From positions 9,553-73,552 of the forward strand of contig CAZVZK010000039.1 in assembly GCA_964630925.1 (NCBI GenBank): a stretch of DNA of 64,000 bases, read 5' to 3'. The stretch comes from RGDT01 sp964630925. Lineage in GTDB: Bacteria; Planctomycetota; Planctomycetia; Gemmatales; Gemmataceae. The position numbers were made by a program, and so were the translations under genes. Every line of letters starts with the position of its first letter. The stretch's first letter is position 1. The notes under the pieces are model-generated. The model had not been told where the DNA came from. It was given only the letters and a program-made list of their open reading frames with translations, and made no database searches. This document shows, in pieces, positions 41,901 to 49,796 of the stretch.

Positions 41901-42979
41901 CCGCGCTGTCCGAGGCCGACGCCTGGCTGACGGCCCTGGAGAAGGCGGCCCCCGATTCGCCGGCCGTCGGCCTGCTCCGGGCCCGCCTCCTCCTGAGGCG
42001 CAAGCCCCCCGAGGCCCGCAAGGCCGTCGCCGCCCTCGTCGCCAAGCACCCAGACAGTGAGCCGCTCCGCCAGGTCCTGCTCGAGCTGGCCCTGGACGCG
42101 AAGGACACGGCAGGCGCCGAGGCGGGCGTGACCGAATGGCGGGCGAGGAAGCCCGATTCCGCCGCGGCCCGGGGGGCGGCGATCCGCCTGCTGGCACTCT
42201 CCGGCAAGTTGCCCGAGGCCAAGGCCCTCGCGGCGGAGACCCACGCGGTGTTGATGAAGCGGTACGATGAGCAGGCGGCCAAGGCCAAGCCCCCGGCGGG
42301 CACCCCCCCGGAGGAGTGGAAGAAGAAAGCCGCCGAGGCGCGGGCGGCCAGGTCCCGCGACATCCGGGCCGGCCTCATCAAGCCCTTGCTCCTCGCCCGC
42401 GCCTTCGCCGCCGCGTCGGCGGCCGCGGACGAGGTCCTCGCCGAGGCCCCGGAGCACCTGGGGGCACTGAACCTCGCCGGCGAGGCCGCCTTCGGCCGCG
42501 AGGACTGGAAGGCCGCACGCGGCGTGTACGAGCGTATTCACAAACTGGCCCCGAAGGCCGGCATCGCGGCGAACAACCTCGCCTGGCTCCTGGTCGAGAA
42601 GGCCGGCGATCCGGCCAGGGCCCGCGAGGTGATCGAGCCGCTGCTCAACGGCACGCACTCGGGCAAGCCCCTGGCCGGGGACCGGATCGACGCCGAGGTA
42701 CTAGACACGGTCGGCCTCGTCTACCGCACCGCGAAGGACCAGGCCGGGTTGGAGAGGGCGAAGCTCCTGCTGACGGCCGGCCGGCGGCGTTACGCCGACG
42801 ACCCACGGCTTGCCCTGCACCTCGGCCACATCCTCGCGGCCCTGGAGGACGCCAGGCCGGCGCGGGAGATGTTCCAGACGGCCATCCGCCTCGCCGGGCA
42901 GGAGGGCGCCCTCGACGCGGCCCAGCGCGGCGCCATCGTCAAGGAGGCGGAGGCCGCCCTGAAGAAGGTGCCGCGGTGA
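38930..42979 (+). CDS. Giant membrane-anchored TPR protein of the exosortase locus
   Basis: At 1349 residues this is one of the largest genes in the window. A short N-terminal tail leads into one membrane helix (about residues 8-30, VGIVALVVAVLGGGAVGYFA), then an unbroken run of TPR-like helix pairs to the C-terminus (for example ALKAGERALKAGDEAFADDP, GAVELEKGKFAEAAESFFKA and RLALHLGHILAALEDARPAR). Large TPR proteins (PEP-CTERM system TPR-repeat, PrsT-like) are common in exosortase loci and are thought to help exopolysaccharide assembly; that role is inferred here. It starts 23 bases after the EpsI-like gene. Confidence 0.85.
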   Translation: MSQSISWGKVGIVALVVAVLGGGAVGYFAFFHNLNERALKAGERALKAGDEAFADDPGKAALRYEEAVLQARKVLDDIDRQLGTGVKSQAEGQRLGFLQGWALWLKARALRDHAFAAAAADGKPLAETADGTLGGTFRSVGSIPDPEERREAIRCLQIASRMRPDDGEVQREALRIATMSSPPDWRFIEAVCKQTLELVDADDTRALYQMALLHYEQAPVDAKGRQGPPPPLEKRSAKRMKESRDYLERAQKTKNARYWRTAEMQARITRWMRDFGATRPEDRRKEDAALKALLAEGLKKGEDEKATATLLPSDVRALLALHQMALTEEARNALKEDGAAKNVTAQLGGILALCARFAGKSAGRPVLEECARAATAALDAARPSLRSADDAWDAKVAQAAALAERARDAGVVRPEMYAALVRFFGREAFLHGRKGDKARQKKSAEAADRWLEDGLARGQKAGLSPEQLGDLHALAAERKAQKGEGADKLKAHLDVLLKARSKDAQALGKFIEGISLERQGRLAAAARRFEEAEALASPSTRTDAALASLYLSLGRPGQALTRLGRLLAAYKRLDDLTEQERAWASEFIRSKEDLQLQYVTASLDAALANIQTELARSPGRPVPPETHEPLRKQAAAAAAELPAGSPQARSARLATIRYLTFLGKKEEVRKELAAFDKAFPGDSGALPSRVTLTMLPEAGVKDDPKAAEARRVAADALIQAHLKANPADTGAKLQWATWLSRTGRADKAVAYLKDAANFPESAGEDYRRVLALALIGSGDQAGGAEVLRQLPASPLTDLALIRLASAGERDKLVAEALARHERDGLVRCMAGAVELEKGKFAEAAESFFKALEFVNARHAAERGLQQALVAHASKDPNAARTQITRMLGQAPDEKALYLAYAYASLLLDDLGQPFQAWENVRNMATALRSWETLLKSPSAGLLTRAELWRLAGRPDLALAEARRAIGDKDRPPTPQALALGADLAIAAGDTAALSEADAWLTALEKAAPDSPAVGLLRARLLLRRKPPEARKAVAALVAKHPDSEPLRQVLLELALDAKDTAGAEAGVTEWRARKPDSAAARGAAIRLLALSGKLPEAKALAAETHAVLMKRYDEQAAKAKPPAGTPPEEWKKKAAEARAARSRDIRAGLIKPLLLARAFAAASAAADEVLAEAPEHLGALNLAGEAAFGREDWKAARGVYERIHKLAPKAGIAANNLAWLLVEKAGDPARAREVIEPLLNGTHSGKPLAGDRIDAEVLDTVGLVYRTAKDQAGLERAKLLLTAGRRRYADDPRLALHLGHILAALEDARPAREMFQTAIRLAGQEGALDAAQRGAIVKEAEAALKKVPR

Positions 42980-42991
42980 CGGCGGATCTGG

Positions 42992-43855
42992 TCAGCGGAA
43001 GGGGAGGGGCGACGGCATCAGGTCGGCGCCGCCGCCACGCTCGTTGATCCGGGGCCGCGGGGCGGGGTCCGAGACGCCGCCTCCGACGGGGGCGGCCTCC
43101 TCATGGCGGGCCTGCATCACGCCATCGCCGTGGCGGGGCTCGGGCGCGTCACGCTCGAGCTTGGCGAGGGCGGCGCGGGCGACGTGCATCTCCGGCTCCG
43201 CACGGAGGGCGAGGCGGTACGCCCGGCGGGCCTCCTCGCGCTTGCCCTGGGTGGTGTAGAGGAAGGCCATGTTGGCCTGGGCCTGCGCCTCGGGCAGGAC
43301 CTGCGTGAACGCCTCGAACGCCTCCATGTAGCGCGACTGGAGCCCGAGCACCAGGCCGAGGTTGACCCAGGCGCGCTTGTGCTTGGCGTCCATGCGGATC
43401 GCCTGGCGGAGGTAGCCCTCGGCGTCGGCGGGCTTGCCCTGGGCGTAGGCGAGGTAGCCCATGTCGTTGTAGAGCTCGGGGTCGTTGGGGCGTGCGGAGA
43501 TGGCCCTCTGGAACTCCTCGCGGGAGCGGATGCCCTCCCCGTTGCGGCCGTAGAGGATGGCGAGGCGTCGGCTGATGGCGTGGTCTCGCGAGCCGGCCGC
43601 CCGCGCCTTCTCGAAGAGGGCGACGGCCTGCAGGTCGTCGCCGGACTTGTACAGGGTCTCGGCGGTGGCGAGGCAGAGGGGGGCGGCCTCGGCGGCGGAC
43701 AGCTCACGCGCCTTCTTCACGCCCGCGCTCGCCGGCAGGGGGGGCACCTCCTGTGCCTGGGCCGGGGCAGGCGGCCGCAGGAACGTCATGCAGCCGGCCG
43801 GGGCGAACATCGCCAGCGCGCCGACGCAGGCGAGCCACACTCTCCGCGTCCTCAT
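42992..43855 (-). CDS. TPR lipoprotein, TadD-like
   Basis: The start at 43855 (GAGGAGTGGCCCG-ATG) gives 287 residues with a lipobox (ALAMFAPAGC). Four or more TPRs follow (about residues 60-240), such as AISRRLAILYGRNGEGIRSR, PELYNDMGYLAYAQGKPADA and HKRAWVNLGLVLGLQSRYME. A TPR lipoprotein last in a minus-strand unit with a secretin fits TadD, which helps secretin assembly in Tad/Flp pilus systems. The C-terminal 50 residues are Arg/Gly-rich and unlike TadD. Only 12 bases separate its end from the convergent giant TPR gene. Confidence 0.78.
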   Translation of the reverse strand: MRTRRVWLACVGALAMFAPAGCMTFLRPPAPAQAQEVPPLPASAGVKKARELSAAEAAPLCLATAETLYKSGDDLQAVALFEKARAAGSRDHAISRRLAILYGRNGEGIRSREEFQRAISARPNDPELYNDMGYLAYAQGKPADAEGYLRQAIRMDAKHKRAWVNLGLVLGLQSRYMEAFEAFTQVLPEAQAQANMAFLYTTQGKREEARRAYRLALRAEPEMHVARAALAKLERDAPEPRHGDGVMQARHEEAAPVGGGVSDPAPRPRINERGGGADLMPSPLPFR

Positions 43856-43950
43856 CGGGCCACTCCTCGCGGCCCGCCGGCGGGCCGCTGCCAATGCGTG
43901 GGAATGATCGAGGCGGCCCGGCCGGCACGTGGGCCGGCCGGGCGTATTCA

Positions 43951-44583
43951 TCATCGGCCGAATCCGCCCACGAATCCGGACGGCGTGATGGGGACGAAGG
44001 GCGGGGTCCCGAATCCGGGCACGCCGCCGCCGAGGCTGCCGGGGAAGCTGCCGCCCCCGCCCCCCCCGTTGCTGCGGCGGATGTAGCCCTGATACAGCGG
44101 CTCGATCTCCTCGCCGTACAGGTGGCCGGCGTCGCTGAACCCGACGACGACGCGGCGCTCCGGGTCGGGGATGCCGGCGGCGCGGAGGGCGCCGACGACG
44201 AACTCCCGACGCTGGGAGTTGAGGGCGTCGTTGCCCGGGGACTCCTCGATGAGGACGTTGAACGGCACCTCGTGCAGGTGGGCGGCGATCCGCCTGAGGT
44301 GGGCGGAGCCCCACGGGCCGGGCAGCGGGCCGTTCTGCGCCCACTCGTACGAGTAGATGACGTACTTGTCGGCCTCGGCCTTGAAGACCTGGGCGTCGAT
44401 CCAGCCGTTCACGTAGGTGCCGGCCACGGGGGGCGCGGGCTCGACGTGCTTGACGTGTCGCGGGCTGTCGCGGAGGATCTGGCCGCGGGCCGCAGGGTCG
44501 CAGCCGCCGAGGAGGGCCGGGGCCAGGGCGCCGAGGCCCAGGCCGAGCCAGCGCCCGTGCAAGGACAGCCAGCGTGGGATCAT
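43951..44583 (-). CDS. Lipoprotein with OmpA-like-region resemblance, pilus-associated
   Basis: The 210-residue product has a signal and lipobox (ALAPALLGGC). A segment EESPGNDALNSQRREFVVGA, then RAAGIPDPERRVVVGF, shows the 'N..LN..R...V...L...GI...r..v.g' layout of OmpA/MotB-like peptidoglycan-binding regions and of CpaD-type proteins. The C-terminus is Gly/Pro/Phe-rich. It sits between the secretin and the TPR lipoprotein genes, the position in which a CpaD/TadB-type outer-membrane lipoprotein would be expected; that match is contextual. Gly-rich tail odd. Confidence 0.68.
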   Translation of the reverse strand: MIPRWLSLHGRWLGLGLGALAPALLGGCDPAARGQILRDSPRHVKHVEPAPPVAGTYVNGWIDAQVFKAEADKYVIYSYEWAQNGPLPGPWGSAHLRRIAAHLHEVPFNVLIEESPGNDALNSQRREFVVGALRAAGIPDPERRVVVGFSDAGHLYGEEIEPLYQGYIRRSNGGGGGGSFPGSLGGGVPGFGTPPFVPITPSGFVGGFGR

Positions 44584-44640
44584 GACGGACTCCTCATCGG
44601 AGGGGCCCGGCCGGCGGGGCCGGCCGGGGTGTGGGGTGGG

Positions 44641-46983
44641 TCAGTTCGGCTTGGAGTAGGGCGAGGGCAGGGCGTAGGGGCGGACCACGCCCGACGTGGG
44701 CAGGAGCACGGGGGCGGGCGGGGGCATCCGGTTGGGCTGGGGCGTGGCGTCGCCGGCGGCGGCCGGCTGGAGCATGGGGACGGAGACCGGCACCGGCTGC
44801 ATCAGGGGCGAGGGGCCGGCGGCGGGCGGGATGAAGGAGCCGGCGGGCCTGGGCGCCGGCAGGGGCTCGGGCGGCCGGGCGGGGGCGACCACCGGGGTCG
44901 GCGGCAGGGGCGAGGGCCGTGCGGGGGCCATCACCGGGCCGGCGGGCGGCATCGGGGGCGGGGGCGTGCCGGGGCCGCCGGGGGCCGCCGGGGCGCCCGC
45001 CGAGGGGATGGCCGACAGGGGGGCGGGGACACCGTCGGAGAAGCCGGAGGGCCCGTAGACGTAGTTGCTCTCGAGGACGTGGTAGGCCTTCATGCGGCCG
45101 ACGGTGTTGCGGACGGAGGCGCGGTAGTCGACGCCCTTCTTGCTCTCGAGGCGGCCGCAGACGTAGAACTCGAGGTCGCTGGGCTCAAGGAGGTCGGAGC
45201 CGGGCAGGGGCAGCATCTCCTTCTTGTCGAGCGGGTGGACCAGCTCCGGGGTGATGAGCACCACCAGCTCCTGCTCGGCGCTCTGGATCCTGTCATACCC
45301 GAAGATGCGGTTGAGGACGGGCAGGTCGCCGATGCCGGGGACGCGGTCGGCCTGGGAGCCGAGGTTGTTCTGGATGAGGCCCGCCACGGCGAGGGTCTGG
45401 CCGCCGCGTAGCTCGACGGTGGTGTTGAAGTTGCGGGTGTTGAGGCCCGGCACGCCGGCCCCGCCGATGTTGGCCCCGGCGGCGATGTCGCGGGTGCTGA
45501 CGTTGGCCTGGACCTGGAGGCGGATGCGGTCGCGGTCCACGATGTACGGGGTGAAGCTGAGCTGGACGCCGTAGGGCACGTAGTTGACGCCCTGGAGGAC
45601 GCCGCCCCCTCCGTTGCCGTTGCCGCCGTTGCCGATGCCCGAGGTGATGGGCACGGGGAACTGGCCGCCGGCCTGGAAGTTGGCCGACTGCCCGTGGAGG
45701 GCGACGAGGTTGGGCTCGGCCAGGGAGCGGGCGTAGCTCAGCTCGCGGAGGGCGTTGATGGCGAGGGGGATCTGGCCGCCGTCGAGGTTGACCGGCAGGT
45801 TGTTGGTGACCGCGCCGAGCAGGCCGAGGCCGCCGGCCGCGCCGCCGAAGCCGCCGAAGCCGGCGCCGAGGCCGCTGCCGGCGCTGGTGACGGCGCCGCT
45901 GCCGCCCAGGGCGATGTTGCCCGTGCGCTGGTTGAAGACGGTGACGCCGTTGTTGTTCGTGATGCTGAAGTTCAGGCCGATGCTGCGGGCGGCGGAGCGG
46001 TTGACCTCCGCGACGATGACCTTGAGCATGACCTGCTGCTCGCCGGGGACTCGGAGGAGGTTGATGATGTTCGGGCCGCCGGCGACCAGGAAGTCCGCCA
46101 GGCCGGGGACCGCGTTGTTGGGGTTGTTCGGGTCGGGGCGGTAATCGACGTTGATGCTGTTGACCGGGATCGTCGGGGCCTGGCCCGGGGCGTTGGCGCG
46201 GACGATGCGCAGGATCTGGGTGCCCTCGTAGGTGTCCTTGGCCTGGCCGGCGACGGCGATCTTGTCGCCCACCAGGCTGAGCTTGACGTGGCTGTCGCAG
46301 AACAGGTCGTTGATCTCCTTCTCGAGGGCCTTGAAGGCGCGTTCGAGACGCTGCTTCTCCTCCGGGTCGGGCAGGACGCGGACGAGGTAGCTGAGGGTCT
46401 TCTGCGCCTTGTCCTTGGGGTCCTCGAAGGTGAGGTTCAGGACGGTGGTGCCGACGCGCATGCCCTGGAGGCTGAGCTGTCGGGGCTCGAGGGTGTCCGC
46501 CGTCACGATGCGCTCGTCGGCGATCTGGATCTTCTTCGGTGTCTCCTTGAGCACCATGAGGCGGGTCCGCTTCTCGACGATGTCGAGGGTGTTCCGCGGG
46601 TCGATGAACTTCTCGACGAAGCGCCCGTACTCCTTCAGCTCCTCCGGGGTCGGGTTCGGCGTGGCGCCGAACCCGCCGTCGCCCATGCGGGACAGGCGCG
46701 GCCTGTCGGCCAGGGGGCCTCCGTCGGCCTTGGGGGCGGGCAGCTCGCCGGGCTTCTCGGCGGGCTTCTCATCCTTCTTGCCCTTGTCGTCGGGCTGGCG
46801 GTAGGCCGCGTGGACGACCTTCCCCTGGCCGGCGGTGTCGATGGCAGGCGGCGGCTGGAACTGCAAGGAGCGGGCCGTGGCGCAGGCCAGGAGGAAGGCC
46901 GGGATGGCGGCGACCCAACGGAGCCGACGCCAGCCGGCCTGCGTGCCGGACGGGCGCTCGCTGTCGCGGAGACGGTCTCGCAT
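44641..46983 (-). CDS. Type II/III-type secretin, Tad/Cpa class (RcpA/CpaC-like)
   Basis: The 780-residue product has an N-terminal signal (about 26-42), an N-domain (PRNTLDIVEKRTRLMVLKET, region about 120-200 with 'LSLQGMRVGTTVLNL' as in Cpa/Tad secretins), a BON-like segment (LFCDSHVKLSLVGDKIAVAG) and the secretin core from VMLKVIVAEVNRSAARSIGL to ELVVLITPELVHPL. A Pro/Ala-rich tail of about 130 residues at the C-terminus is unusual and may bind peptidoglycan or the lipoproteins. Secretins form the outer-membrane pore. The gene lies upstream of the two lipoproteins on the same strand; no TadA ATPase or TadB/C is in the window. Confidence 0.9.
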   Translation of the reverse strand: MRDRLRDSERPSGTQAGWRRLRWVAAIPAFLLACATARSLQFQPPPAIDTAGQGKVVHAAYRQPDDKGKKDEKPAEKPGELPAPKADGGPLADRPRLSRMGDGGFGATPNPTPEELKEYGRFVEKFIDPRNTLDIVEKRTRLMVLKETPKKIQIADERIVTADTLEPRQLSLQGMRVGTTVLNLTFEDPKDKAQKTLSYLVRVLPDPEEKQRLERAFKALEKEINDLFCDSHVKLSLVGDKIAVAGQAKDTYEGTQILRIVRANAPGQAPTIPVNSINVDYRPDPNNPNNAVPGLADFLVAGGPNIINLLRVPGEQQVMLKVIVAEVNRSAARSIGLNFSITNNNGVTVFNQRTGNIALGGSGAVTSAGSGLGAGFGGFGGAAGGLGLLGAVTNNLPVNLDGGQIPLAINALRELSYARSLAEPNLVALHGQSANFQAGGQFPVPITSGIGNGGNGNGGGGVLQGVNYVPYGVQLSFTPYIVDRDRIRLQVQANVSTRDIAAGANIGGAGVPGLNTRNFNTTVELRGGQTLAVAGLIQNNLGSQADRVPGIGDLPVLNRIFGYDRIQSAEQELVVLITPELVHPLDKKEMLPLPGSDLLEPSDLEFYVCGRLESKKGVDYRASVRNTVGRMKAYHVLESNYVYGPSGFSDGVPAPLSAIPSAGAPAAPGGPGTPPPPMPPAGPVMAPARPSPLPPTPVVAPARPPEPLPAPRPAGSFIPPAAGPSPLMQPVPVSVPMLQPAAAGDATPQPNRMPPPAPVLLPTSGVVRPYALPSPYSKPN

Positions 46984-47464
46984 GGGGTATCAATGCCTCC
47001 CGTGGACGGTTCCGAGGCCCGGCGTGCCGCCGGGTGTTGGCAAGTGGTCGCCGCCCGTACGTGAGCAGGGGCGTGCGCCTTCGGATTCAGTATCGGGGCC
47101 CAAGGCCCGCCACCTTTAGCCGCAGCTCCCGCAACCCCCGACTAACCGTGGAAGGCGCGACACACCCCCCATCTCGCCCAGATTGACATCGGCGTGGCCT
47201 GCCCTGTGATTTCGTGTAGATAATCGGTGAGCCGATGCGCACGGTGGGCCGGCGGGCGGACCGATACGTCGCCCGCGTGAGGCGGCACACACCGCCGGCC
47301 CACTTCCTACCGCCTGGCCCATCCGCACGCCGCTCAGGAGCTGTCTTGCGCCTCCTCTTGCTTCCCGACGACCACACCCGCCGCCTCTGATCCGTCATGG
47401 ACCACTGCAAGAGCGTGTCCTGCGACGCCGGCGCCTTCCCTGCCGCCGTGGCGCTGGCTCGGGG
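46984..47464. other. Gene-free interval upstream of the secretin with a long inverted repeat
   Basis: This 481-base stretch lacks a supported gene. GTGGGCCGGCGG (47244-47255) and CCGCCGGCCCAC (47292-47303) are perfect 12-bp arms 36 bases apart, with an overlapping alternative GCGGGCG/CGCCCGC pair inside. It could be a terminator or operator. GGGAGG lies 12 bases before the secretin start. No clear promoter was found. Confidence 0.5.
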
Positions 47465-47695
47465 CAGCGGCGAACGCCTCCTCGCCCTGCTGGACGAACT
47501 TCGCGGCCTGCAGCGAGATGCGGCCGGGGAAGCCACGTGCCCACTCGACGCGCGTCGTGATCTTCGCCAGCGGCTTGAGCCACTTCTTCCCGTTGGACGC
47601 GGATGAACGCCGCCCTGTCGGTGTCGCCGTGGTCGTCGAGCCAGTCGGCGTAGACGAGACGTGGGTTGTCGTCGGGGTTGGCGACGATGGGTCGC
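47465..47695 (-). pseudogene. Truncated copy of the adjacent companion-LRR gene
   Basis: Read on the minus strand, this segment matches the 5' part of the intact gene at 47753-49207: ANPDDNPRLVYADWLDDHGD near 47645-47690, then FIR, and after a junction near 47593-47602 KKWLKPLAKITTRVEWARGF and GEEAFAAAP. Compared with the intact gene, 80 bases are missing at the junction, which breaks the frame, and there is no start codon or LRR region. It lies next to its source, so it is a partial tandem duplication now decaying. Confidence 0.75.
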
Positions 47696-47752
47696 GTCAG
47701 CGCCCCGAGTGGAGCGTCAGCGGATCTCGGCTTCGGTTCGCATAACCGCCCG

Positions 47753-49207
47753 TCACCTCTCCGTCACCACGCCGGCGGGGAAGGCGGCCTGCAACGCCCG
47801 CACCGCCTCCTTCTGCGCCTCATCGAACATGAAGTTCCCGACGCAGAGGCGGCGCAGCCCCCGAAGGCGCGGGCACGCCCCCAGCGCCTTCAGGTCGGAC
47901 GGCTTCAGGTCGTTCCAAGAGAGATCCAGCTCGACGAGCCCGGCCAGGAACGGGGCGGACAGCAGGGCCTTCAGCGGCGGCCCGGTGAGGACGCAGTCGT
48001 GCAGCGAGAGCCGTCGGAGGCCCGGCAGGGCGGCAGCGGCCAGGGCCCTGGCGATGGCCTTCGGGCCGCTCGTGATCGTCAGCTCGCGCAGGCCGGCGCA
48101 GGCGGGCGTGGCCAGGACGGCCCGTAGGCCTTCCGAATCCTCGCCGCCCACGAGAAGCGAGCGCAGGCCGGCCAACAGAGGCGCGTCGGCCAGCGTCCCC
48201 GCCCCCGTCACCGAGCCGCGGAGGTCGAGCCGCTCCAGCCCGGCCAGGTGCGGCGACGACACGAGGCCGGCGATGGCCTGCCCCTCGCCCCCCAGGACCA
48301 TCAGCGTGCGCAGCCCGGACAGCGACGCGCACCGCCCGAGGGCCGTCAGGCCGGCGGCGGTCATCCGCCGCAGCGTGAGGGAGACGGAGCGGAGCGCGGG
48401 CCACTCTCCGGACGCGAAGGCCCGCGCCTCCTCGTCGCCCCCCTCCAGCTCGCTGACCTCCAGCGACTCCAGGCGTGCCGCCCCCTCCCAGCGTGCCAGC
48501 CTGGCGAGGGCGGCGGCGGTCAGCCCGGTGTCCTCCAACCCGAGGGTAGTGAGCGTGCCGGCGAACCGCCCGCCGAGGATCGCCTCCAGGCCCGCGTCGC
48601 CCAGGTCGTTGCCGCGCAGGTCGATCTCGCGCAGCCCGGCGAGGTGCGGCGAGGCGGCCAGGTCGCGGTAGCCGCCACGCATCTCGGCGAAGGCGAGATC
48701 GAGCCGCGTCAGCCCGGCCACATGCGGCGACTTCGCCAACGCCTGCACACGCGCCAGCCCCAGCCGGTGCGATCCCGCGTCGAGGGAACGCACCCTCGCC
48801 AGCGTCTTGCACTTCAGCATCTTCTCCCAGCCGTCCTTGGCCTGCAACACGCGGTACTCGCGCAAGGCCGGGGCGGCCGCGAACGCCTCCTCGCCCTGCT
48901 TGACGAACTTATCGGCCGGCAGAGAGATCCGGTCCGGGAATCCGCGCGCCCACTCGACGCGCGTCGTGATCTTCGCCAGCGGCTTGAGCCACTTCTTGGC
49001 GTTGGCCGCCAGGAGCCGCTCCGCCTCGCCCTCCAGGTCGTAACGCTCCGGCTCGTAGCGCCCCATCGACGCGAGGCGGCACTGAGCGCGAATGAACGCG
49101 GCCCGGTCCGGGTCGCCGTGGTCGTCGAGCCAGTCGGCGTAGACGAGACGTGGGGCGTCGTCGGGGTTGGCGCGGATGTCCGCCATGAATGCTTCGTGCA
49201 TGCCCAT
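47753..49207 (-). CDS. TIGR02996 companion-domain protein with leucine-rich repeats, paralogue C
   Basis: The 484-residue product starts with MHEAFMADIRANPDDAPRLV and YADWLDDHGDPDRAAFIRAQ (companion domain, residues 3-42), a spacer with KKWLKPLAKITTRVEWARGF, and leucine-rich repeats from about 135 (GLTRLDLAFAEMRGGYRDLA, LVELDLSWNDLKPSDLKALG). No signal is present. It is the intact partner of the pseudogene copy 57 bases downstream. The VOC gene ends 10 bases upstream, so the two are likely an operon. Confidence 0.82.
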   Translation of the reverse strand: MGMHEAFMADIRANPDDAPRLVYADWLDDHGDPDRAAFIRAQCRLASMGRYEPERYDLEGEAERLLAANAKKWLKPLAKITTRVEWARGFPDRISLPADKFVKQGEEAFAAAPALREYRVLQAKDGWEKMLKCKTLARVRSLDAGSHRLGLARVQALAKSPHVAGLTRLDLAFAEMRGGYRDLAASPHLAGLREIDLRGNDLGDAGLEAILGGRFAGTLTTLGLEDTGLTAAALARLARWEGAARLESLEVSELEGGDEEARAFASGEWPALRSVSLTLRRMTAAGLTALGRCASLSGLRTLMVLGGEGQAIAGLVSSPHLAGLERLDLRGSVTGAGTLADAPLLAGLRSLLVGGEDSEGLRAVLATPACAGLRELTITSGPKAIARALAAAALPGLRRLSLHDCVLTGPPLKALLSAPFLAGLVELDLSWNDLKPSDLKALGACPRLRGLRRLCVGNFMFDEAQKEAVRALQAAFPAGVVTER

Positions 49208-49217
49208 CGGCGATCCC

Positions 49218-49604
49218 TCACCGGCGTTGAATCAAGTCCCATTTGTTGCCGTACAGATCGAGGAACACGCCGACGGTGCCCCACGCCTCCTCGCGCGGCC
49301 CCTCGACGAAGCGGACGCCGTGGGCCGTCAGGCGGGCGTGGTCGCGGGCGAAGTCGTCGGTGTGCAGGAACAGGAAGACGCGCCCGCCCGCCTGGTCGCC
49401 GACGCGGGCCGACTGGGCGTCATTGGCCGCCCTGGCGAGCAGCAGCGACGGCCCGCCGCCGGGCGGCCCGACCAGCACCCAGCGCTTGCCGCCGCCGAGC
49501 GGCGTGTCCTCGCTGACGCGGAAGCCGAGCGCCTCGGTGAAGAAGCGGATCGCCTCGTCGTATTCGCGGACGAGCAGGGCGACGTGAGCGATGGCCTGAT
49601 GCAT
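49218..49604 (-). CDS. VOC (glyoxalase/bleomycin-resistance) superfamily protein
   Basis: The start at 49604 (CGGGAGGCCGGAC-ATG) gives 128 residues. The VOC pattern is clear: AIAHVALLVREYDEAIRFFT, then EALGFRV, a metal-ligand His (HVAL) and a C-terminal YGNKWDLIQ with the second half ending VGVFLDLYGN. The family covers glyoxalase I, dioxygenases and antibiotic-binding proteins, so the reaction cannot be given. A TACAAT hexamer lies 24 bases ahead. It precedes the companion-LRR gene by 10 bases. Confidence 0.85.
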   Translation of the reverse strand: MHQAIAHVALLVREYDEAIRFFTEALGFRVSEDTPLGGGKRWVLVGPPGGGPSLLLARAANDAQSARVGDQAGGRVFLFLHTDDFARDHARLTAHGVRFVEGPREEAWGTVGVFLDLYGNKWDLIQRR

Positions 49605-49627
49605 GTCCGGCCTCCCGTGGCCGGGGT

Positions 49628-49633
49628 ATTGTA
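49628..49633 (-). promoter_or_regulatory. Candidate -10 box (TACAAT) for the VOC gene
   Basis: On the minus strand TACAAT is 23 bases from the VOC start. No -35 match is visible. Confidence 0.35.
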
Positions 49634-49656
49634 GTGGCCCAAGGGGGTGGGCGGCG

Positions 49657-49785
49657 TTGGCACGGTTGGCACCCTTGGATGGCACCCTTGAGATGGTGGG
49701 GCGTCATCGTCATCGGAAGGACGCGGGCGGCGTCGATCCCGGGGCCTCCTTGGCACCCTTGGCATTCTTGGCTCCCTTGGCACCC
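49657..49785. repeat. Short tandem repeats of a 9-base TTGGCACCC motif
   Basis: The 9-base unit TTGGCACCC and variants occur in tandem at 49750-49785 (TTGGCACCC, TTGGCATTC, TTGGCTCCC, TTGGCACCC, exact 9-base period) and at 49657-49674 with one more partial copy after 49680. The repeats lie in the 192-base gap between the VOC gene and the propeller lipoprotein gene and overlap no gene. Confidence 0.65.
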
Positions 49786-49796
49786 TTGACGGCCCG

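Noticed and set aside
47087..47464. Open frames on the minus strand upstream of the companion pseudogene
   Set aside because: Arg/Pro/Ser-rich, overlapping the inverted repeat, with no recognisable domain.
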